Of a stretch of DNA of 5,536 nucleotides, positions 1 through 5,536 are shown in pieces (within the stretch, counting starts at the first letter, position 1; each line of letters opens with the position of its first letter). A model generated the notes under the pieces. It saw nothing but the letters and a program-made list of their open reading frames with translations, had not been told where the DNA came from and made no database searches. Source of the DNA: Chloroflexales bacterium (GTDB lineage: Bacteria; Chloroflexota; Chloroflexia; Chloroflexales; Chloroflexaceae); assembly GCA_013336035.1 (NCBI GenBank), contig JAAXUL010000582.1, positions 1 to 5,536 of the forward strand. Reading direction: 5' to 3'. A program made the translations under genes and the position numbers.

Positions 1-3000
1 TTGCGGCGCAGCCACGCCTCCAGGCTCAGGCCCGTCAGCTCGGCCAGCAGGCCCTCGGTGCGGTTGGCCCCGCCGTCGCCATCCTCCGCGCGCAGCCGCG
101 CGCGCACCCGCTCGGCCAGGCCATCGGCGCCCGGGGTGAGACCGATGATGCCGTCGGGGTCGGCCCAGGGCGGCGCCGGCTCGCCCGCCTCGATCTGCCC
201 GGGCCAGCGGTGGCCGAGCAGGCGCAGCACGAGCACCGCGAGGCGGTCCTCGAGCAGGCGCCGCTCCTCGGGCTTGCAGCGGGCGCCCTCGCGGCGCAGC
301 TCCTCCAGCAGCCAGTAGACGCTGATCGGGTGGAGCTGCATCTTCACCGACAGCTCCTCCAAGAAGGTCTCCGTGGGGATGGGGAGGTGCGCGCCCGAGG
401 CCGCGCCCACGTCGCCCTCGCTCTCCCCGCCCGCTGCCTCAGCTCCCTCCTCGCTCTCCTTCACGCCGGGGCCGGCCTCGTAGAGCCCTCGCAGCCGCTC
501 CTTGAGCCGCCGCAGCTCCGCCGCTGGGGGCGCGATGCGCTCGTGGGCGGCCAGGTAGTCGAGCACCTCCTGGGGAAGCGGGGGAAGATCGAGATCGGCA
601 GGGGGCTCGAGCAACGCGTCGTACCCCGCCGCCAGCGGGTGGAAGCCGGCGGGGGTGCCGGTCTCATCTATGATCGCCCGGCGATCTTCATCCCGCAGGG
701 CCAGGCTGCGAAAGGCAAGCTGTTCGTTGACTCCTTCGGCTGTATGCAGCAGACAACAGACCAGCTCAAGGTTGTCGGCAAACGTCACCCGCCCGTTAAA
801 CGTCAACTCTAGCACGCTTAGTTGCGCCAGGAATCTTTTCAGGGCAACACAAAGCTCCTGGATGGCCCACTGAGCGTGAGAAAGCCTGGCTGGAACAGGG
901 ATTCTTGTGACATAGCTTTCTGTAAGCTGCATCCTTGCGCTAATCGAGCGGACAATGTAGCTTGCGAAGCGGCAGTTCAGGAAGCCGGCCAATCCATCTG
1001 CTCGTGTTGGGAATAGCGCAGATGAAACATGAGCGAAAACGCCATGACCCTGCATGAGGCGAAGGGCCAGACTCCCCTGGGCCATATAGCTGTAGGTCCA
1101 GCCTTGAGTGAAGTAGCGGTGTTCGTTTCGGATCACAGAAGTCGGGCTTGCTTTAATATGGCAGCCACTCTGCCTCCAGCTCACAACCCAAAATTGATTA
1201 CCAAACCACCTGCCATAGCCGCCCCCCTTCTCAAACTGAACCCACCTTCGCTCTAGCGGTGCTTCTGTCCAGTTGGCCAGGGGCGCCTCCCAGTGGTTTC
1301 TTACATACAAGCCGTCGTTTGCTGTAGCCATGCCTTGTGATACTTGTGCTACATCAGATACATTTTTGTCCCGCAGCAGGTTGAGTAACGCAGGGCTCAG
1401 CCAGTAAACGAGCGGGCTTTCTGGGATGGCAAGCAGATCCGCCTGTCGCGGAAAGTAGCATCGCTGTCCGGCGGGATTACGGAGGACCTGGGCCTTTTCC
1501 ACTGGGCCGCTCAAGCCGATGAGCCGCATAGAATACATCCGATGTTCATTGCTCGGCTCTGCCCGCCTTAAAACAAACATAACATTTTGCACGACCTCTC
1601 CACTGATCTCATCAAAAGCGCCTGAGCCGAGATGGGCGAGAGCAGTAATGGCATTTGCCCGCAATAAACCTTCGCGGCCAGCGCGCATTTTTACAAAACT
1701 GCGTAGAAACATCCACCCCTGCTGTGTGATCAGTGCGACAGAGCCATGTTGCCGACTAAAGTCAAGGCAGCGCATGATACATGCAGCATAGAGATCTCTC
1801 TTTCCCGCCTTGTAGGAGTGCTCCACATAGGTCTTCAGCAAAGCGTCCATGTTCCCGCTGCCCATGTACGGCGGGTTGGTCACCACCAGCGCATACTTGC
1901 GGTCGAGGAGCTGGAGCAGGCGCACGCCGGCGGCCTCGCGGCCGAAGAGGCGCGCGGCCGCGTCGCTGTCGCCGGCCTCGGCGGCGAAGCTCGTCGCCAC
2001 GCGGTCGAGCAGATCGCGCCTGAGCTCGGCGGGGTCGTGGCGGGCGATCTCGCTGAGCGTGCGCCGCAGGGCCGCGTCGCCCTCGAGGCCTATGGCGATC
2101 TGGCGCGCGCCCTCGAGGGCTCTGATCGCGGCGTCGATGTGCTCGGCGGGACGCAGCAGGCTGCCCAGGATGTCGGCCTGCTCCAGGGCGGCGAACACGC
2201 CCTCTAGCAGTGGCTCGAGCCCGCGATCCTCGGGGTGGCGCCGCAGGTGGCGCTGCAGAGCGCCAGCGCTCAGGCCGCTCGGCGTGGCGGCGATGTTGAA
2301 GGATGAAGGATGAAGGATGAAGGATGAAGGGGTGCCCGGTGTGCGCCGTTGCTTTCTAGTTTCAGCTTTCACCAGCTCCCAGGCCCGTAGGTAGAGCGTG
2401 AGCGTGGCCAACTGCGCGGCGCGCGGGTCGAGGTCGATGCCGTGGATGTGGCGGCTCAACACCCGGCCGGCGATCTCGGCGGCGGAAAGTTCGGGGTGCT
2501 GCTCGCGGTACATCGCGGCGAACATGTCGAAGGCCTCGCGCAGGAAGTGGCCCGAGCCGCAGCAGGGGTCGATCAGGTCCAGGTCCTCCAGCGGGCGCAA
2601 ACGCTGCGTGTCAGCTTCGCTAACGAGGGCGGCCTGGCCCTCGGGGCGGCTGCGGATATAGTACGCCCAGGTCGCGGGCAGCTGCGAGCCGGGGTAGGCC
2701 TCGTGGTAGGCGCGGCCGAGGCTGTTCTGGAGCAGCCACTGAACCATGTAGGGCTCGGTGAAGAGCTGGGTGGCGGCGGCGATCTCGGCGCGGGTCGCGG
2801 CCTTGCCCCCGGCGCCGAGCTTGGCGTAGACGCGGGCCTTGGCGGCCTCCTGGTAGAACTGGTAGGCCCAGCCCAGGGCGTCGGGGTCGGCGAAGGCGGC
2901 GTCGGCCTCGTCCAGAGTGAAGCCGGCGGGCACCGCGCCGATGATCTGGATACAGCGGACGAGGGCGGGCGACGAGGGGCGCAGGACGACGGCGGGGCCG

Positions 3001-3539
3001 TCCAGGTCGAAGAGGCCGGGGAGGTTCGCCCCACCGTGCGCGCCTGCGGCCTGGGCCTTACAGGCGTCCTCGATCACGGCCCGCCAGCCGCCGTCGGCGC
3101 CGTCGGCGCGGGCGGGCGCGCTCTGGCGCAGCGCGAAGAGGGCCTCGGAGCGGCCGTCGTAGTCGGGGTTGCTGCGCAGGGTCTCATCGATCAGGCCCCG
3201 GGCCTCCATGGCGCGGAGGGCGAGCAGGCGGCTGATCCAGCTGTAGGAGGCCCCCTCCACCAGATCCGCGCGGGCGTGGCGGCGGGCCTCGGCGGCAGCG
3301 CTGGCGCCGGCCTTCCCGGCGCTAGCCTTCGCCTCAGCGGCGCCCAGCAGCTCCTCGGCGGCGCGGCGCTCCTGCGTCGGCAGGCTGGGCAGCCCGTCGC
3401 GGGGCGTGAGGGCGCCGTCGGGGGCTACGCCCAGCCGCTCGAGCTCACGGTCGAGGTCGCCGGCGAGGGTCAGGCGCAGGCCGGCGACAATGGCGCGGAG
3501 CAGATCTTTGTGGCGCTTGAGCATAAAAGCGCTGGGCAT
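1..3539 (-). CDS. pglX: PglX-type BREX adenine-specific DNA methyltransferase (3' end outside window)
   Basis: BREX PglX proteins are N6-adenine methyltransferases that mark host DNA and are needed for BREX phage defence. The frame is open for 1,179 codons with no stop and leaves the window at its 3' end; family members are usually about 1,200 residues or slightly more, so a short C-terminal part is missing. Seen in order (numbering from ATG 3539): helical N-terminus with SWISRLLALRAMEARG (about 101-116); LGWAYQFYQ (222-230) and AATQLFT with NSLGR (about 254-275), a PglX signature; SAM-binding motif I DPCCGSG (324-330); GIDLDPRAAQLA; catalytic motif IV NPPY (555-558); a low-GC segment (about 563-950) with GEVVQNVMFVLRR and RIPVP; then DETGTPAGFHPLAAGYD, HPISVYWLLEELR, LGHRWP and DGIIGLTPG, as in PglX C-termini. 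No nuclease motif is visible. An in-frame TGA lies four codons upstream of ATG 3539; ATG 3524 (MLKRHKDLL) is an equally plausible start. Neither has a clear Shine-Dalgarno. It is the first gene of its transcript. A stand-alone type IIG-like enzyme is the main alternative. Confidence 0.9.
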   Translation of the reverse strand, partial: MPSAFMLKRHKDLLRAIVAGLRLTLAGDLDRELERLGVAPDGALTPRDGLPSLPTQERRAAEELLGAAEAKASAGKAGASAAAEARRHARADLVEGASYSWISRLLALRAMEARGLIDETLRSNPDYDGRSEALFALRQSAPARADGADGGWRAVIEDACKAQAAGAHGGANLPGLFDLDGPAVVLRPSSPALVRCIQIIGAVPAGFTLDEADAAFADPDALGWAYQFYQEAAKARVYAKLGAGGKAATRAEIAAATQLFTEPYMVQWLLQNSLGRAYHEAYPGSQLPATWAYYIRSRPEGQAALVSEADTQRLRPLEDLDLIDPCCGSGHFLREAFDMFAAMYREQHPELSAAEIAGRVLSRHIHGIDLDPRAAQLATLTLYLRAWELVKAETRKQRRTPGTPSSFILHPSSFNIAATPSGLSAGALQRHLRRHPEDRGLEPLLEGVFAALEQADILGSLLRPAEHIDAAIRALEGARQIAIGLEGDAALRRTLSEIARHDPAELRRDLLDRVATSFAAEAGDSDAAARLFGREAAGVRLLQLLDRKYALVVTNPPYMGSGNMDALLKTYVEHSYKAGKRDLYAACIMRCLDFSRQHGSVALITQQGWMFLRSFVKMRAGREGLLRANAITALAHLGSGAFDEISGEVVQNVMFVLRRAEPSNEHRMYSMRLIGLSGPVEKAQVLRNPAGQRCYFPRQADLLAIPESPLVYWLSPALLNLLRDKNVSDVAQVSQGMATANDGLYVRNHWEAPLANWTEAPLERRWVQFEKGGGYGRWFGNQFWVVSWRQSGCHIKASPTSVIRNEHRYFTQGWTYSYMAQGSLALRLMQGHGVFAHVSSALFPTRADGLAGFLNCRFASYIVRSISARMQLTESYVTRIPVPARLSHAQWAIQELCVALKRFLAQLSVLELTFNGRVTFADNLELVCCLLHTAEGVNEQLAFRSLALRDEDRRAIIDETGTPAGFHPLAAGYDALLEPPADLDLPPLPQEVLDYLAAHERIAPPAAELRRLKERLRGLYEAGPGVKESEEGAEAAGGESEGDVGAASGAHLPIPTETFLEELSVKMQLHPISVYWLLEELRREGARCKPEERRLLEDRLAVLVLRLLGHRWPGQIEAGEPAPPWADPDGIIGLTPGADGLAERVRARLRAEDGDGGANRTEGLLAELTGLSLEAWLRR
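690..1860. other. Low-GC block within pglX covering the likely target-recognition region
   Basis: Sixty-base samples counted by hand give 45% GC at 901-960 and 1561-1620, 50% at 1741-1800, 53% at 721-780 and 55% at 1801-1860. The flanks give 80% at 601-660 and 85% at 1921-1980. The reading frame passes through both borders without a break. The right border falls next to the NPPY motif (1866-1877) and the left border just before the conserved DETGTPAGFHPLAAGYD segment. The block therefore holds the part of the methyltransferase downstream of motif IV, which in this family contains target recognition. This fits exchange of a specificity module between conserved anchors, but an old difference in composition cannot be excluded. 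Borders are accurate to about 30 bases. Confidence 0.75.
2298..2330. repeat. Heptanucleotide tandem repeat inside pglX (GAAGGAT, 4 copies plus 5 bases)
   Basis: Plus-strand GAAGGAT is repeated four times perfectly, followed by GAAGG. In the pglX frame it encodes PSSFILHPSSF (about residues 404-414). It sits in a short stretch of lower GC (to about 2372, peptide KAETRKQRRTPGT) within DNA that is otherwise about 80% GC, between a conserved helix (LTLYLRAWELVK) and NIAATPSG, so it looks like an insertion into a tolerant linker. The unit is 7 bp, so gain or loss of one copy shifts the frame. Reading it out by hand, loss of one unit brings a TGA at 2272-2270, about ten codons beyond the array, and gain of one unit reaches a TAG at 1758-1756. 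Both products lack the NPPY motif. A change of three units keeps the frame. Confidence 0.95.
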
Positions 3540-3579
3540 CGGCCCGGATCAGCAAACGCATGGACACTTTAAGTCCCGG

Positions 3580-3588
3580 ATTGTAGCA
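3580..3588 (-). promoter_or_regulatory. Extended -10 promoter for pglX
   Basis: Read on the minus strand, TGC-TACAAT matches an extended -10 element (TGnTATAAT) with one mismatch. No good -35 hexamer lies 16-18 bases upstream (about 3602-3609), which is acceptable for extended -10 promoters. The predicted transcript start near 3573 gives a leader of about 34 bases to ATG 3539 or 49 to ATG 3524. This is a call from motif and position only. Confidence 0.5.
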
Positions 3589-3604
3589 CAGAATATGCTG
3601 CGGG

Positions 3605-3625
3605 GCATTCACTGGCTGCCAATGC
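3605..3625. repeat. Short inverted repeat GCATT-N11-AATGC
   Basis: The two 5-base arms are perfectly complementary and lie just upstream of the pglX extended -10, overlapping where a -35 region would be. A repressor operator could sit here, but five-base arms occur easily by chance, so this is only noted. Confidence 0.2.
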
Positions 3626-3697
3626 GCTGAGCGACTATCCACGTTGCGAATCCGTTACCTGCGGTGACGTGCCGAGATCTCTGCCGCCCTTCCCAGC

Positions 3698-3706
3698 TGC
3701 TATAAT
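3698..3706 (+). promoter_or_regulatory. Extended -10 promoter for the riboswitch and ATPase transcript
   Basis: TGC followed by a perfect TATAAT forms a consensus extended -10. The -35 position (about 3678-3683) holds no recognisable TTGACA. The expected transcript start, about 3712-3714, falls at the 5' edge of the aptamer's closing helix, so essentially the whole leader is riboswitch. This agreement of promoter and RNA element supports both calls. Confidence 0.75.
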
Positions 3707-3708
3707 CA

Positions 3709-3813
3709 GGGCGGTAGGGGAGTAGCCACCCGCCCTCGGGGCCGATCAGTCGTCATCACGGAGCAATGCTCCCGGCTGGTCGCTAGTGCTACAGCACTAT
3801 TGGCGAGACCACC
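3709..3813 (+). promoter_or_regulatory. yybP-ykoY manganese riboswitch aptamer
   Basis: This RNA class binds Mn2+ between two conserved loops and controls metal exporters. Seen here: the L1 hallmark GGGGAGTAG (3717-3725); a hairpin CCCG/CGGG (3729-3732 with 3737-3740); a helix GATCAGTC/GGCTGGTC (3744-3751 with 3774-3781, two G-U pairs) containing CGTCA and capped by GGAGC-AAT-GCTCC (3760-3772); a helix TAGTGC-TACA-GCACTA (3784-3799); and the 3' conserved GGCGAGACC (3802-3810), close to the GCAAGACC of the Lactococcus lactis element. The closing helix P1 pairs GGCGGT (3710-3715) with ACCACC (3808-3813) with one C-A mismatch. The order and spacing fit the class, and the gene behind it is a P-type ATPase, a known target type. 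It is co-transcribed with the ATPase from the promoter just upstream. Confidence 0.93.
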
Positions 3814-3848
3814 ACGACGCATGCTGCCGTGGGGTGCTCGCCCTTTTT
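3802..3848 (+). terminator. Riboswitch-controlled intrinsic terminator
   Basis: The arms at 3802-3816 and 3828-3842 pair at 12 of 15 positions (GGCGAG with CTCGCC, then CCACG with CGTGG, with mismatches between), around an 11-base loop, followed by C and five T (3844-3848). The 5' arm contains the aptamer's conserved GGCGAGACC and the 3' strand of P1 (3808-3813). Aptamer and terminator therefore cannot form together. Mn2+-bound aptamer should block the terminator and allow read-through, giving an ON switch. The mismatches make its strength uncertain. Confidence 0.8.
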
Positions 3849-3864
3849 CATTCCGCCCCACGGC
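3826..3864 (+). promoter_or_regulatory. Perfect 9-bp stem spanning the terminator tail
   Basis: GCCGTGGGG (3826-3834) is exactly complementary to CCCCACGGC (3856-3864), with a 21-base loop containing the T tract. It uses most of the terminator's 3' arm, so it competes with the terminator, but its second strand is made only after the termination point. It may hold the read-through transcript in an unterminated fold or affect access to the ribosome site. Just beyond it, CCTAC (3864-3868) could pair with GTAGG (3881-3885) at the edge of the Shine-Dalgarno. The complementarity is certain; the role is a guess. Confidence 0.45.
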
Positions 3865-3875
3865 CTACTTCAACG

Positions 3876-3881
3876 AGGAGG
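3876..3881 (+). promoter_or_regulatory. Strong Shine-Dalgarno AGGAGG for the ATPase
   Basis: AGGAGG ends eight bases before ATG 3890, close to ideal spacing, and fixes the start of the ATPase. It contrasts with pglX on the other side, which has no evident ribosome binding site. Confidence 0.88.
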
Positions 3882-3889
3882 TAGGTGCA

Positions 3890-5536
3890 ATGGAAACGTC
3901 AGCCCTCTGGCATACCCTGCCGACGGAGGCCGCGTTTCGCCGCCTAAGCTCTACGCCCGCTGGCCTTGCGGACAGCGAGCGATCCCGTCGCCGGGCTGAG
4001 TATGGCCCGAACGAGCTGCAGGCCGCCGCCCGCGTCTCACCGTGGGCCATGCTGCTAGAGCAGTTTCGCAACGTGCTCGTGCTCATCCTGCTCGCCGCGA
4101 CGGCGCTCTCCGCGTTCCTCGGCCAGGGGCTCGAAGCGGTAGTGATCGCGGTCATCGTACTGTTCGCGGTCCTGCTCGGCTTCGTGCAGGAGTATCGCGC
4201 CGAGCGCGCGATCGAGGCGCTGCGCGAGCTGGCCGCGCCGACGGCCACCGTGCTGCGCGATGGCGACGAGATCACTGTCCCGGCCCGCGACCTGGTGCCG
4301 GGCGATGTGATCGTGCTGCGGGCCGGCCACCGCGTCCCGGCCGACGCTCGCCTCGTCGAGGCCGTCAACCTGCAGATCGAGGAGGCCGCGCTGACCGGCG
4401 AGTCGCTCCCAGTTGCCAAGCAGACCAGGCCGCTCACCGAGGGGCTGCTCACCGTCGGCGACCGCACCAATATGATCTACTCTGGCACCATCGTCACCTA
4501 CGGGCGCGGCAAGGCGCTTGTGGTGGCGACCGGGATGCAGACCGAGTTCGGGCGCGTCACGGGGATGTTGCAGACCGTCGAGGCGGGCCGCACGCCCTTG
4601 CAGGAGAACCTCGACCGGGTGGGCAAAGTGCTGGCCATCGCGGCTTTTGTCGTCGTCGCCCTCGTGGTGGCGCTTGGCCTCCTGCGCGGCCAGCCATTCC
4701 TCGAGATGCTACTCTTCGGCGTCGCCCTCGCGGTGGCGGTGGTCCCCGAGGCGCTGCCGGCGGTCGTCACGATCTCGCTCGCCATCGGCGTGCAGCGCAT
4801 GGCGCGCCGGCACGCCCTGGTGCGCCGCCTGCCGACGGTCGAGACCCTCGGCAGCACCACGGTGATCTGCGCCGATAAGACCGGCACCCTGACGAAGGAC
4901 GAGATGACCGCCCGCCGGATCTTCGTCGCCGGGGAGCTGATCGAGATCTCAAATACCGGCTACCAGCCCTCGGGCGCGTTCCTGCGCAATGCCGAGCCGG
5001 TGACGCCGGGCGGCCCGCTGGCCGAGGTGCTGCGATCGGCCGCGCTGTGCTCCGACGCCCGGCTGATCCAGCGCGAGGGCCGCTGGCAGATCATGGGCGA
5101 CCCCACCGAAGGGGCTCTGATCGTGGCGGCCGCGAAGGCCGGGCTGGACAAGGCCGATCTGGAAGCGCGCGCGCCGCGCGTGAGTGAGATCCCCTTCACC
5201 TCCGAGACCAAGCGCATGACCACCCTCCACGCCACACCCGACGGCACGGTCGCGTACGCCAAGGGCGCGCCGGAGATCATCCTCGGTGCGTGCGTCGCTC
5301 TGCTGACGGCGGATGGGGAGCGACCGCTCGATGCTGCGGGGCGCGAGACGATCCTGGCCGCGGCGCGAGATATGGCCGGTGACGCGCTGCGGGTGCTGGC
5401 GGTGGCCCGCCGGCGCGTCGGTGCCATCGCCGAGGCCGAGCGTGAGCTGACCTTCCTGGGGCTGGTGGGTATGATCGATCCGCCCCGCCCCGAGGCGCGC
5501 GCCGCGATCGCCTCCTGCGTCCAGGCGGGGATTAAG
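3890..5536 (+). CDS. P2-type cation-transporting ATPase, probable Mn2+ (Ca2+/Mn2+) exporter (3' end outside window)
   Basis: P2-type ATPases use ATP to move cations across the cytoplasmic membrane through a phospho-aspartate. The first 549 residues are here, of roughly 850-950 usual for the family. Seen in order: N-terminal cation-transporter domain with YGPNEL; membrane helices M1 (about 61-77) and M2 (about 83-99); actuator domain with LTGES (168-172); M3 (about 247-266); M4 with PEALP (286-290); phosphorylation site CADKTGTLT with Asp329; nucleotide-binding domain with GDPTEGAL (403-410) and KGAPE (458-462); and GLVGMIDPPRP (524-534) at the start of the second half of the P domain. The GDGVND hinge and M5 onward lie outside. 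The motifs place it near the PacL/Pmr1 calcium-manganese group; they exclude a heavy-metal P1B pump (no CPC in M4) and KdpB. The manganese riboswitch in front argues for Mn2+ export, but the ion-binding residues in M5-M6 cannot be seen. Ca2+ is the main alternative. Confidence 0.96.
   Translation, partial: METSALWHTLPTEAAFRRLSSTPAGLADSERSRRRAEYGPNELQAAARVSPWAMLLEQFRNVLVLILLAATALSAFLGQGLEAVVIAVIVLFAVLLGFVQEYRAERAIEALRELAAPTATVLRDGDEITVPARDLVPGDVIVLRAGHRVPADARLVEAVNLQIEEAALTGESLPVAKQTRPLTEGLLTVGDRTNMIYSGTIVTYGRGKALVVATGMQTEFGRVTGMLQTVEAGRTPLQENLDRVGKVLAIAAFVVVALVVALGLLRGQPFLEMLLFGVALAVAVVPEALPAVVTISLAIGVQRMARRHALVRRLPTVETLGSTTVICADKTGTLTKDEMTARRIFVAGELIEISNTGYQPSGAFLRNAEPVTPGGPLAEVLRSAALCSDARLIQREGRWQIMGDPTEGALIVAAAKAGLDKADLEARAPRVSEIPFTSETKRMTTLHATPDGTVAYAKGAPEIILGACVALLTADGERPLDAAGRETILAAARDMAGDALRVLAVARRRVGAIAEAERELTFLGLVGMIDPPRPEARAAIASCVQAGIK

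Noticed and set aside
210..812. Plus-strand open frame of 200 codons
   Set aside because: It is antisense to the conserved C-terminal part of pglX (HPISVYWLLEELR, LGHRWP) and shows no recognisable motif.
820..1800. Possible separate inserted gene or decayed pglX in the low-GC stretch
   Set aside because: Every codon of the pglX frame was checked through this stretch and there is no stop or frameshift. The translation joins smoothly to conserved PglX segments on both sides.
2298..2330. CRISPR-like array
   Set aside because: The unit is 7 bp and directly tandem, with no spacers, so it is a microsatellite-type repeat.
3081..3120. Short GCCGTCGGC direct repeats
   Set aside because: They encode an Ala-Asp-Gly run in pglX and are ordinary low-complexity GC-rich coding sequence.
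2442..3572. Plus-strand open frame of 376 codons rich in Gly, Ala and Val
   Set aside because: It is wholly antisense to pglX, which carries recognisable PglX motifs over the same bases. In DNA of about 75-80% GC, long antisense frames are expected. No motif or ribosome site supports it.
3674..3681. Palindrome GAGATCTC between the divergent promoters
   Set aside because: Eight bases are too short to support an operator, and there is no second copy or flanking symmetry.
3865..4470. Minus-strand open frame of 201 codons
   Set aside because: It overlaps the N-terminal part of the ATPase, including TGES, on the opposite strand. Its composition is the Ser/Arg/Thr-rich kind typical of shadows.
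4042..4878. Plus-strand open frame of 278 codons, Arg/Gly/Ala-rich
   Set aside because: It is a shifted frame of the ATPase gene; the true frame contains all the P-type ATPase motifs.

Overview
The window is GC-rich DNA (about 65-85% in most coding stretches) holding two long, divergently transcribed, partly captured genes and a 350-base regulatory region between them. The base composition, the style of the genes and a GAAGGAT heptamer repeat (peptide HPSSFILHPSSF) would suit a filamentous or photosynthetic Chloroflexota bacterium. That is an inference; the window has no phylogenetic marker.

Bases 1-3539, minus strand: one uninterrupted reading frame of at least 1,179 codons, running off the left edge. 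It encodes a PglX-type adenine-specific DNA methyltransferase, the modification subunit of BREX phage-defence systems. I checked the whole frame for stops and found none. All the long plus-strand ORFs here are antisense shadows. Two things are odd inside the gene. A tandem array of a 7-bp unit (2298-2330) lies between methyltransferase motifs I and IV, where slippage by one unit would switch the gene off. A block of about 1.15 kb (about 690-1860) has clearly lower GC and covers the stretch after the NPPY motif, including the likely target-recognition region. Together they suggest a methyltransferase whose expression and specificity can both change.

Bases 3540-3889: divergent promoters, each with an extended -10 (TGC-TACAAT leftward, TGC-TATAAT rightward). 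The rightward leader is a yybP-ykoY (manganese-sensing) riboswitch, about 3709-3813. It is followed by a terminator hairpin (3802-3848) whose 5' arm is made of the 3' part of the aptamer, so the two folds exclude each other. This is the layout of a transcriptional ON switch: Mn2+ stabilises the aptamer, the terminator cannot form, and the downstream gene is read.

Bases 3890-5536, plus strand: the N-terminal 549 residues of a P2-type cation-transporting ATPase (TGES, PEALP, CADKTGTLT, KGAPE), running off the right edge. With the riboswitch in front, the most economical reading is an Mn2+ (possibly Ca2+/Mn2+) efflux pump made when cytosolic manganese is high.

The two halves are probably functionally unrelated: a metal-homeostasis gene beside the start of a defence locus. 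Other BREX genes, if present, should lie to the left of position 1.
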